From contig JABHYO010000149.1 of NCBI GenBank assembly GCA_018656865.1, forward strand, positions 1-64,000: a stretch of 64,000 bases of DNA, read 5' to 3'. Each line of letters opens with the position of its first letter. The first letter of the stretch is position 1. The notes beneath the pieces are model-generated. The model ran no database searches. It saw nothing but the letters and a program-made list of their open reading frames with translations, and was not told the origin of the DNA. Below, piece after piece: positions 56,951-64,000 of the stretch. The stretch is from Gammaproteobacteria bacterium. Its GTDB lineage: Bacteria; Pseudomonadota; Gammaproteobacteria; Pseudomonadales; Azotimanducaceae. The translations under genes and the position numbers were made by a program.

Positions 56951-59394
56951 CCCCCGACATGCTTCACAGCCTGAAGAATATTGTGCCTTACATCGGGATC
57001 CAGTGTTCTTGCAACGGATGGCTCGAGCGTAGATACCGTAGCTGACTCGCAGTCGTTAAGCGTATTCAGGAATGTTGAAAAGAGCGACTTCTCGAAAAAG
57101 TCAGGAGAATTGATACCGTAGAGGGCTGACAGTTGCGCGGCAATGCCCGAGGCGGCGTTCTCCAGTTCACCCTGTGACATTCCGGGGAAGTATTCTAATA
57201 ATGCGATGACGATATAGAACCTCTCCAGTGTCGGGTCGGTAATACTGGAAAGATCTTTTAGGCAGTTGTACTCGAAGCTCGCCGGCGGTGGAGCATCCAG
57301 CTGTCGATCACGTGCCGAGATGATATTCAATTGAACAAGACAGTCCAAAATCTGTTCAGTTATCGCACCAAGTTCGGCCTGCGACCAGGGCAAAAACATC
57401 TCTGCTTTGAGAAATGGATACAGGTCGGAAACGAAATCCAGAAGTTCGCGTCGCTCAGCCTGCTTGTTTGTTCGAACGAGTCTGCTCAAGAGTGAGGGGA
57501 GTGCATAGACATGCAGGACGTTGTTGGCGTTGTAAGTCATGCTGACGGCCTGGTCCGGTGAGGCTGAGACAATTGTGCCGAATTGATGCTCGGTTCTGCT
57601 GAGGCCGATGATATTGGTAGCTTCATCGATGATTTCTTCGACCGATGCTTCAGCGAGAGAAAAACCGGGATAGCCACACCCTGCAGCGATCTGGCGGAGC
57701 AACTGAACCTGTTTAGTGAGATGTTCTTCGTCGATGCTCTGTCGGTCAGTCGAGAGCAGGGCAAGGGCGACCAGATTCGTTGCCTTGATCGCGACACTGT
57801 TATTGATATTGGTGGCAAGCTGTTGGGCCAGGTCATTGCAGCTTTTTGCTAAATCAGATGTGCTGACCTGTGCAGTGTCAGTCCAGCCGTTGAGTTCCTC
57901 GTCTAAGAATTCTTTTAGTAACACAGGTTCACCGAAATTGACGGTGACCTGACCAAAATCGTGTTTGAAGGAAGAGAAAATTTTGAAGACATCGAAGAGA
58001 GATTCAGACCGTTTTCTGCTTCCTGAAAGCTCTGCACGGTAGGTTGACGACTCCAGAACCCTTTCATAGCCAAAATAGACAGGTAGAAGTGCGATGGGCT
58101 TTGTAGAGTCTTTCTGAAAGCTCTTGACCGTCATGCTGAGCATGCCCGTTCGCGGCGGCAATGTTCTACCTGTTCTGCTGCGGCCGCCCTCAATAAAGTA
58201 CTCGATGGAAAATCCCCGGGTAAACATCTGGTGGAGGTATTCATCGAAGATCTCTTTGTACAACGTATCTCCTTGAAAAGAGCGGCGCATGTAGAAGGCA
58301 CCCGCCCGGCGTAGCAGAGGACCGATCACGGGCAGATTAAGGTTTCGTCCGGCAGCGATATGCGGAGGGGTCAGACCGTTGTGATAAAGCACATAGGAAA
58401 GCAACAGATAGTCGATATGACTTCGATGGCAGGGTATGTAGACGATTTCGTGAGACTGGGCGAGGTCCTTTGCCTGCCTGATACCATTGAGCTCGATGCC
58501 GTTGTAGAGCCTGTTCCACAGCCAGGTAAGCAAAGTGTCAAAGAATCGGACTACCCTGTAGGACTGATCTGAAACAATTTCTCTGGCATAACCCAGTGCC
58601 TTTTTTTCGGATTTTGAAATGTCGTTGTCGTTGTCGTTGTCGTTGCCGGTTTCGGCATTGATAGCTTTCCTGACATCGGGGCTGGCAAGGATCGTATCGA
58701 TGAGTGTGCGTCGATGGGACAGATCCGGACCAATGATGGCCTGTCTTTCTTTGTTGAAATGAACTCTGAGGAGACGCAGCAGCTTTCGGATCTGCCGTGG
58801 CCGTTCGGACTCGGTCGCCATCAACGCAGCCAGGTCAATCGGCTGCCCGAACTGTACGAGGATATGATTCGGGTGGAATGTCATAGCGAGAATTTTTTTG
58901 AATCCGCTGGTGGCTGCCCAGTTTTCGGAGAGCAGCAGTTTGAAGATGGATTTCTCCCGGTCCGGCTGGTGACCCCAGAAGACGGAAACAGGCACGATTT
59001 TGATGCGAACATCGTCGCTTTCGCTACCATACCAATCGTCCGATGAATTGAGTTCTTCCTGATGTTCGAACAGCCTAATCATTCGGCTTGACTGTCGTCG
59101 TTGAGTTTTTCTGCCCAGCGTGCCTTCCGGGCGACCCAGGAAGAATACGGACCTTGACTCATCAATATCGGAAATCGGATCAACGGGCAGCGGTAGTCCA
59201 CCCAGATGGCAGGCTTCGGTGGTGACCAGCAGGTCTGCCGCCGACCTGAATCGCAGCACGTAGCAGACAAGGACATTTTCGTCTGTTGCGAGGGTAGCGG
59301 GGTCATTGTTGATGTATGTGGGTTTGATCCAGGAAAACAGCAGTTTCCCGGATAGGAGGAATTGCAGGTTCTTCAGTTTACGGAGGGTTTCCAT
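56938..59394 (-). CDS. plsB: Glycerol-3-phosphate 1-O-acyltransferase
   Basis: PlsB adds the first acyl chain to glycerol-3-phosphate in phospholipid synthesis at the inner membrane. The 818-residue protein (E. coli 807) has the acyltransferase motifs HRSHIDYLLLSYVLY (HX4D), GAFYMRRSFQGDTLY, FIEGGRSRTGRTLPP and PIALLPVYFGYERV. ATG 59394 (METLRKLKNLQFLL) fits the family and overlaps the gspD end by 17 bases; the frame is open further upstream inside gspD. A run of four Asn-Asp pairs near residues 255-265 comes from a hexanucleotide repeat. Co-transcription with gspD is unusual. Confidence 0.96.
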   Translation of the reverse strand: METLRKLKNLQFLLSGKLLFSWIKPTYINNDPATLATDENVLVCYVLRFRSAADLLVTTEACHLGGLPLPVDPISDIDESRSVFFLGRPEGTLGRKTQRRQSSRMIRLFEHQEELNSSDDWYGSESDDVRIKIVPVSVFWGHQPDREKSIFKLLLSENWAATSGFKKILAMTFHPNHILVQFGQPIDLAALMATESERPRQIRKLLRLLRVHFNKERQAIIGPDLSHRRTLIDTILASPDVRKAINAETGNDNDNDNDISKSEKKALGYAREIVSDQSYRVVRFFDTLLTWLWNRLYNGIELNGIRQAKDLAQSHEIVYIPCHRSHIDYLLLSYVLYHNGLTPPHIAAGRNLNLPVIGPLLRRAGAFYMRRSFQGDTLYKEIFDEYLHQMFTRGFSIEYFIEGGRSRTGRTLPPRTGMLSMTVKSFQKDSTKPIALLPVYFGYERVLESSTYRAELSGSRKRSESLFDVFKIFSSFKHDFGQVTVNFGEPVLLKEFLDEELNGWTDTAQVSTSDLAKSCNDLAQQLATNINNSVAIKATNLVALALLSTDRQSIDEEHLTKQVQLLRQIAAGCGYPGFSLAEASVEEIIDEATNIIGLSRTEHQFGTIVSASPDQAVSMTYNANNVLHVYALPSLLSRLVRTNKQAERRELLDFVSDLYPFLKAEMFLPWSQAELGAITEQILDCLVQLNIISARDRQLDAPPPASFEYNCLKDLSSITDPTLERFYIVIALLEYFPGMSQGELENAASGIAAQLSALYGINSPDFFEKSLFSTFLNTLNDCESATVSTLEPSVARTLDPDVRHNILQAVKHVGGQAR
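58621..58644 (-). repeat. Hexanucleotide tandem repeat within plsB
   Basis: Four exact copies of GTCGTT on the plus strand, coding (Asn-Asp)4 in PlsB. Because the unit is six bases, gain or loss of copies would keep the reading frame and only alter a linker length. Confidence 0.9.
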
Positions 59395-61267
59395 CGAAGA
59401 GATCTGAAATTGTCTCGGAGGAGTCGCGCCCCTCGATTTCCACCTCGTAGACGTTGTTGAATTTGCGGTTCGTTGTTTCGGTGATAGCTGCACGGGATGC
59501 AAGTACGGTGGGGCGCAGGAACACCAACAGGTTCTGTTTCTCGATCTTGGTTGACTGGCTGCGGAACAGGACGCCGAGACCGGGGATGCTGCCCAGCACC
59601 GGTACCCTTGAACTGGTATCCGTTTCCTTGTCGCGCATCAACCCACCGATGATGATGACCTCCTCGTTGTCGACAAGGATCGTTGTGTCGATGGTCCGCT
59701 TGTTGGTGATCAAATCTGCACTACCGGCCGAACCGATTGCGCCAAGGGAGGCAGGATCGACCTCTGAGACCTCCTGGTGGATCTTCAGGCGAATGAGATT
59801 GCCGTCATGGATGAATGGCGTGACCTCAAGCGTCAGACCGACATCTTCCCGTTGAATCGTCGTAAAGGGATTCGATGCACCCTCACTGCCGGTTACCGTC
59901 GAGCCGGTTCTGAAGGGTACGTTCTGACCAACGACTATCTTTGCTTCCTCATTCTGCATGGTGGTGATACTGGGCGTTGACAGCAGGTTGGTATCGGCAT
60001 TGGAAGATAGCGCGCGGATGATGACGCCAAAGCTGGTACCGGATTCACTAATCCTGCCGCCAGCGATTAGCGGCGCTGTACCCAGATCGATACTAGTGCT
60101 GGAATCCAGGGCCATATTTTGTAGTATCTGGGCAAGCGTACCCGAAGGTGCAGTCATTCCGACAGGGACATTACCGCTTGCTGCGTCGGCAACGAATAAC
60201 TCGGTGCCGAGCTGTTTGCTGAAGTCCGTCGTTACTTCGACGATTGCGGCTTCAATCAGCACCTGCAAACGCCTGATATCCAGACTGGAAATAATACCCT
60301 TCAATTCCAGCATGGTAGAGGGGTCAGCTCGTATCACCAGGGCATTCAGCGTCACATCCGGCTGAATGCTGACAGTAATATCGTTGTTGTCGTCCTTGTC
60401 TTCACTTTCACTGATAATATTCTTGAGAATTTCGGCCAGATCTTCGGCATTGGAGTGAGCAAGTCTGATGACTTGAGTGGAACCGGAACGGTTGGCCGGA
60501 ACGTCCAGCCGATTTATCAATGATTTGGTGCGGCGAACCGATTCTTTGTCACCCTTGATTATCAGAGAGTTGGTGCGCTCGCTTGCAACCACGGTAATTC
60601 TGTTCGGTCCTTTTGCGCCCTTACCGATCTGATCCGGCGCCAGTTGTTCCAGCAGCGCCACCATATCTTCGACCCAGGATTCCTGAAGATCGATGATCTC
60701 AACAGCCTGGTCATCCGCGACGTCGATTCGTTTGACGATAGAAGACAGCCTTGCAATGTTGTCAGCATGATCACTGACAATCAGAACGTTGGGTGAGTCG
60801 ATACCGGCAACATGACCATACTGGGGGATAAGCGGTCTCAGGATTTTTACCAGCTCCGATGATGGCGAATTTCGGACCGGAATCACGGAGGTGATCAATT
60901 CTTCCGAACGACCGCTGGTCAGAAAGTCCCGGGGATTTCCGCTCTGTTTGGCAAGTACCTGTTGAACGATCTTGGTGACGTTGCCAGCCGGAACCGCAGC
61001 ATAGCCGTGTACTCTCAGGACGGAAAGAAAGACCTCGAAGATGGCATCTTCGTTCATGGCTGCACTGGATATTACAGTGACGTTACCCTTCACCCGCGGG
61101 TCGACGACAAAACTTCTGCCGGTGATAGTAGAAACCTGGGTAACAAATTCCCGGATATCAGCGTTTTTAAGGTTGACCTTCCACGTTTCCTCATTGGCGG
61201 CGGTGACGGGCTTCACCAGCGCGAGCAGTGTCAGCAGGAGGAAAAATGTTTGTGAGCTTTTCTTCAT
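59378..61267 (-). CDS. gspD: Type II secretion system secretin GspD
   Basis: GspD forms the outer-membrane pore of the type II secretion system. The 629-residue precursor has a signal peptide (SQTFFLLLTLLALVKPVTA), the N0 domain (WKVNLKNADIREFVTQVSTI), repeated N1-N3 secretin subdomains (VIPVRNSPSSELVKILRPLI, VIRLAHSNAEDLAEILKNII) and the secretin core (VPFRTGSTVTGSEG, VGLTLEVTPFIHDGNLIRL, NEEVIIIGGLMRDKETD, PVLGSIPGLGVLFRS). The C-terminal S-domain is short. It follows gspN-gspC, 24 bases after gspC. Confidence 0.96.
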   Translation of the reverse strand: MKKSSQTFFLLLTLLALVKPVTAANEETWKVNLKNADIREFVTQVSTITGRSFVVDPRVKGNVTVISSAAMNEDAIFEVFLSVLRVHGYAAVPAGNVTKIVQQVLAKQSGNPRDFLTSGRSEELITSVIPVRNSPSSELVKILRPLIPQYGHVAGIDSPNVLIVSDHADNIARLSSIVKRIDVADDQAVEIIDLQESWVEDMVALLEQLAPDQIGKGAKGPNRITVVASERTNSLIIKGDKESVRRTKSLINRLDVPANRSGSTQVIRLAHSNAEDLAEILKNIISESEDKDDNNDITVSIQPDVTLNALVIRADPSTMLELKGIISSLDIRRLQVLIEAAIVEVTTDFSKQLGTELFVADAASGNVPVGMTAPSGTLAQILQNMALDSSTSIDLGTAPLIAGGRISESGTSFGVIIRALSSNADTNLLSTPSITTMQNEEAKIVVGQNVPFRTGSTVTGSEGASNPFTTIQREDVGLTLEVTPFIHDGNLIRLKIHQEVSEVDPASLGAIGSAGSADLITNKRTIDTTILVDNEEVIIIGGLMRDKETDTSSRVPVLGSIPGLGVLFRSQSTKIEKQNLLVFLRPTVLASRAAITETTNRKFNNVYEVEIEGRDSSETISDLFDGNPP

Positions 61268-61291
61268 GGATTGATGATAAGTGAACCTGTA

Positions 61292-62239
61292 CTACTTGGG
61301 TACCGGTACCGTAAGGAAGAATCGGCGGCTTCCCCGCTTAACTTCGATCCGGACCCGGGATGATGACATAACCTGATCGACCAGGGCGGAGTCGTTGGCA
61401 GCAGACCCCACTGGTCGACCGTTGATAGAGAGAACGACATCGCCGGGCTGGAGACCTGCCTGACGTATCGTGCTTTGTGCATCGTCACCAATCCTGTAGC
61501 CCTTGCCCTCTCCGTCAGCGACCGGAGTGATGCCTGCCTCGCCGAGTGTTGCAATAGGGTTTTCTTTTAACTTTGCACTATATTCGGTGATGCTCAATCT
61601 GCTGTCAGTCACCTGATTGGCAGGAGGTTTCGGTTCAGCCTTGTTGCGAATTCTGTCTCGAATACTCTCGAGTTTCGATCGAGCTGCGGTCGAGATACCG
61701 CTTGCTTCCCGGGGTTTGTCAGCCACGGGCGTTGTTTTTTCGATTCGGTACTTGGTGTCTGAAAAGAGGAGCTTTTCCATGCGTGAACCCCGCTGAATCA
61801 GTACATGATCGACGAAAACCGCTGCTAGTGTGGCATTGCCTGGCAGGCGGTCGCCGATGGCATAGAGCTCTCCGGCTTTTTTTCGTTCGCCGACAATGGC
61901 TGTGGACTGGTTTTCATTTTCAGCGATAAACACACCCTGCAGTTCGAGGTTGAGCTTTGTTTCGGGTGCATCGATGACCTCTGGCGCCGCTGTTGCGGTG
62001 TCTGCTTTACCGAAGAGTTCGAGATCCGAGATCTTATAGGTTTGCCTGTCTACATTGGCGTGGGCAGGTCCGGCGGATCTGGGTTTAATTGCAGGTGGGT
62101 TTGCGGCTTCCATGATCACGAGGACGGTATCAGCGACAGTCAGGCTCATCAAAACGATTAACGTGATACTGATGGCGGTAGCAAACTTGCGACTATGTTC
62201 ATTGAACAGGTGCAGAATATTGTCCAAGGAAGAAACCAT
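61292..62239 (-). CDS. gspC: Type II secretion system protein GspC
   Basis: GspC is the inner membrane clamp that links the secretin to the T2SS inner membrane platform. The protein (about 315 residues) has an N-terminal membrane helix (ATAISITLIVLMSLTVADTVL), the homology region (ISDLELFGKA, NLELQGVFIAENENQSTAIV, VGDRLPGNA-like YAIGDRLPGNATLAAV) and a C-terminal PDZ domain (GYRIGDDAQSTIRQAGLQPGD, VLSINGRPV). ATG 62239 (MVSSLDNILH) is used; another ATG 11 codons upstream is possible. Neither has a clear ribosome site. Confidence 0.92.
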   Translation of the reverse strand: MVSSLDNILHLFNEHSRKFATAISITLIVLMSLTVADTVLVIMEAANPPAIKPRSAGPAHANVDRQTYKISDLELFGKADTATAAPEVIDAPETKLNLELQGVFIAENENQSTAIVGERKKAGELYAIGDRLPGNATLAAVFVDHVLIQRGSRMEKLLFSDTKYRIEKTTPVADKPREASGISTAARSKLESIRDRIRNKAEPKPPANQVTDSRLSITEYSAKLKENPIATLGEAGITPVADGEGKGYRIGDDAQSTIRQAGLQPGDVVLSINGRPVGSAANDSALVDQVMSSSRVRIEVKRGSRRFFLTVPVPK

Positions 62240-62277
62240 CAGTAGAAAACCCGTGTTTAAGATAGCATACAAGCAAG

Positions 62278-63018
62278 TTAGAAAATCTTTTCTTCCATGA
62301 TAACCGCTGGCTCACTGGTGTCCCGTGATCCAGGCAGAGGCAGGTCGACGAGATCGATGAGAGCATAGTCGATGGCAACTTTGGCCCAGCCATCGGGAGT
62401 CAGTGAAATTTCCATCATTCTGGTACCTGTCTGGGTGATATGGAGTTCCAGTGTGTCTCCAATCATGGAAACCTGACCGTCAAAAGCAGGCAATTTCACC
62501 GTATGAATACGCTCCGGCGTCTCAATATGTACGATCCCGCCGGTCCAGCGAAGATCGCCTTCCGCGGACGTTAGCCAGCTTTTGTTGAAGGTGAGACTAG
62601 CCTTTGGCAGCTGAACCTCACCTGAAAGATCTAAACCGTAATTGAGGGTAACCTGGTTGAGGTAATCCGCGGACACGCTCGCAGTCAGCTTAGAGAGTCT
62701 ACCGCCGTCGGCTGTTAATGCGCCGACAATATCCGCCTCAAGGCCTGTTCCGTTCAGCTGAATATCGATTGCAGCCGTGCCTGTCAAGGCCTGCACAGGT
62801 GAAAGCTGCCAGTTGATGTTGCCAGGGGGGAACTGACGATAGCTGATTTCACCCCGACCGTTCCAGATTGATCCGCCGACATCCGACAATGTGATATCGG
62901 GAAGATTGTGGGCAAGCTCTTCCTCGAAAGCGGAATAGATGGGTGCAGCCGGGACCATGGCGATCATAAAGGTAAGAAAAGCAGCAAGGCCGATAAGAGC
63001 GAAGAGGAGCTTGTTCAT
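62278..63018 (-). CDS. gspN: Type II secretion system protein GspN
   Basis: GspN is an optional component of some T2SS, with one membrane anchor and a periplasmic domain; its role is unclear. The 246-residue protein has an N-terminal helix (LLFALIGLAAFLTFMIAMVPA) and a periplasmic beta-rich part with the conserved GSIWNGRGEI, NINWQLSPVQALTGTAAIDI-type strand and NGTGLEADIVGALT. It precedes gspC, and its start overlaps the unknown gene at 63015 by four bases (ATGA). Confidence 0.9.
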   Translation of the reverse strand: MNKLLFALIGLAAFLTFMIAMVPAAPIYSAFEEELAHNLPDITLSDVGGSIWNGRGEISYRQFPPGNINWQLSPVQALTGTAAIDIQLNGTGLEADIVGALTADGGRLSKLTASVSADYLNQVTLNYGLDLSGEVQLPKASLTFNKSWLTSAEGDLRWTGGIVHIETPERIHTVKLPAFDGQVSMIGDTLELHITQTGTRMMEISLTPDGWAKVAIDYALIDLVDLPLPGSRDTSEPAVIMEEKIF

Positions 63019-63398
63019 GTCAGCCAGTTCACCACAGACCGTCCCTCGTCGGTGAATCGATACCAGCCGCCGCTGTCGTCGTCAGCTCCAGGTTTCCAGC
63101 CACCGACACTGCAGCGACTCTCCACACCAAGCACAGTGAATGCCTCGCTCGCGCACTCTTCATCAGAGCTCCAGGGTGTTTCATTTTTCTTGAACCAGAC
63201 GGAGACATAGCCACCTTTGGCGGCCTTTTCGACGATAACGCATTCAAGGGATTTGCCCTCGTATGCCAGTGTTAGTGTATGACTGTCGCCCTGGCTAACA
63301 GTCTCCATAATCTCAAAGTGCTTTTTTAGCCAGCTGACAATATCTCGAGGTGCTGCCCGTTGCAGATAGATCTCGATATCCGGCAGAGGTCCTGTCAT
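63015..63398 (-). CDS. Conserved-looking hypothetical protein between dapE and gspN
   Basis: A 127-residue soluble protein with no signal peptide or membrane segment: [20 protein letters not shown] at the start, [20 protein letters not shown] in the middle, and [19 protein letters not shown] near the end. It overlaps dapE and gspN by four bases each, so it is a real coding gene in a coupled operon. I do not recognise the family. The beta-rich C-terminal half with several Trp and Gly suggests a compact fold, but no function can be given. Confidence 0.7.
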   Translation of the reverse strand: MTGPLPDIEIYLQRAAPRDIVSWLKKHFEIMETVSQGDSHTLTLAYEGKSLECVIVEKAAKGGYVSVWFKKNETPWSSDEECASEAFTVLGVESRCSVGGWKPGADDDSGGWYRFTDEGRSVVNWLT

Positions 63399-64000
63399 CT
63401 GGAGAGAAGTTCTCTGAGAATATCTTCGTAGGCAAGAGAAAGCTGATCCAATTCAATGATGGAGACCTGTTCATTCACCTTGTGGATGGTCTTGTTGCAG
63501 GGACCGAATTCAACCACATCGATACCCCGTGGAGCGATAAAGCGCCCATCAGAGGTTCCGCCTGACGTTGATAGCTCTGCTTCGCAGTCCAGACGCTCTC
63601 GGATGACGTTTTCCACTGTGCTGATCAACTCACCACCTTCCGTCAGAAAGGGTGGCCCCGACAATTTCCATTCAATTGCCCAATCGCTGCTGTGTTTTGA
63701 GATGATTGCCTCAGTCATTGATTTAAGGCTCTTCTCAGTCGATTCCGTCGAGAAGCGAAAGTTGAACTCCACTGTCAGTTCGCCGGGGATAATATTGTTG
63801 GCGCCGGTTCCAGCATGGATATTGGAAATCTGAAAGCTGGTTGCGGGGAAGAATTCGTTGCCATCGTCCCAGGTCTGGGTAACGAGTTGAGCCAGAGCCG
63901 GTGCGAATTCGTGAATCGGATTTCTGCCGTCGTCCGGATAGGCGACATGACCCTGTATGCCGCGGACAGTGAGTGTGCCGTTCAGCGAACCTCTGCGGCC
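63395..64000 (-). CDS. dapE: Succinyl-diaminopimelate desuccinylase, N-terminal part outside window
   Basis: DapE hydrolyses N-succinyl-LL-diaminopimelate in lysine and peptidoglycan precursor synthesis. The window holds about the last 200 residues of a protein normally near 375. Visible are [21 protein letters not shown] (dimerisation domain), [44 protein letters not shown], and [15 protein letters not shown] with the conserved zinc-ligand His. The frame runs off the right edge without a start. It is the first visible gene of the dapE-unknown-gspN-gspC-gspD-plsB string. Confidence 0.96.
   Translation of the reverse strand, partial: GRRGSLNGTLTVRGIQGHVAYPDDGRNPIHEFAPALAQLVTQTWDDGNEFFPATSFQISNIHAGTGANNIIPGELTVEFNFRFSTESTEKSLKSMTEAIISKHSSDWAIEWKLSGPPFLTEGGELISTVENVIRERLDCEAELSTSGGTSDGRFIAPRGIDVVEFGPCNKTIHKVNEQVSIIELDQLSLAYEDILRELLSR

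Noticed and set aside
58621-58644. GTCGTT repeats as a CRISPR or regulatory array
   Set aside because: The units are six bases, contiguous and inside plsB coding sequence, with no spacers.

Overview
The window is a gene-dense stretch (about 52 protein genes) of a chromosome from a gammaproteobacterium of moderate GC. Evidence for that placement is conserved gene order: corB-ypjD / ffh-rpsP-rimM-trmD-rplS, xerD-dsbC ... recJ-prfB-lysS, ygfZ / sdhE-ygfX, nadB / rpoE-rseA-rseB-rseC-mucD, lepA-lepB-rnc-era-recO-acpS, (gacS) / cysM-rlmD-relA and yoaA-tsaB-rsmJ. The sigma-E cluster ending in a mucD-type protease resembles Pseudomonas and its relatives more than enterics. The species cannot be named from the sequence. 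No tRNA, rRNA, CRISPR array, prophage or intact insertion sequence was found.

Layout. 1-4.4 kb: 3' part of der, an orphan double hotdog-like protein, and xseA followed by an M23 peptidase on the minus strand. 4.4-13.6 kb: purine and leucine synthesis (guaA-tadA-purL, Nudix, gamma carbonic anhydrase, leuA with a leucine-rich leader peptide). 13.6-19.4 kb: corB-type protein and ypjD facing ffh and the ribosomal operon rpsP-rimM-trmD-rplS. 19.5-29.6 kb: xerD-dsbC-MFS-alaC-hom-recJ-prfB-lysS, where prfB carries the classic programmed +1 frameshift. 29.7-33.6 kb: ung, an acyl-CoA hydrolase, ygfZ/sdhE/ygfX and a small unrecognised ORF. 33.7-45.1 kb: nadB, the envelope-stress operon, then translation, secretion and RNA-processing genes. 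45.1-52.4 kb: a degenerate GacS/BarA-like phosphorelay protein, cysM, rlmD, relA and adk. 52.6-56.9 kb: a lysine-rich histone-H1-like protein, mobA, yoaA, tsaB and rsmJ. 56.9-64 kb, minus strand: dapE (partial), an unknown, gspN-gspC-gspD and plsB.

Most of the window is ordinary housekeeping DNA. The points most worth a second look are: the GacS/BarA-position protein, which keeps a normal receiver and HPt domain but has no recognisable kinase core; the leucine-rich leader upstream of leuA, with alternative pairings but no clear terminator; a family of intergenic palindromic repeats that supply start or stop codons to neighbouring genes; repeated cases of stop codons buried in perfect hairpins without U-tracts; and two possible leaderless promoters (xerD, rpoE). 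No clearly new multi-gene system was seen. Database comparison, RNA folding and homology searches could not be run here.
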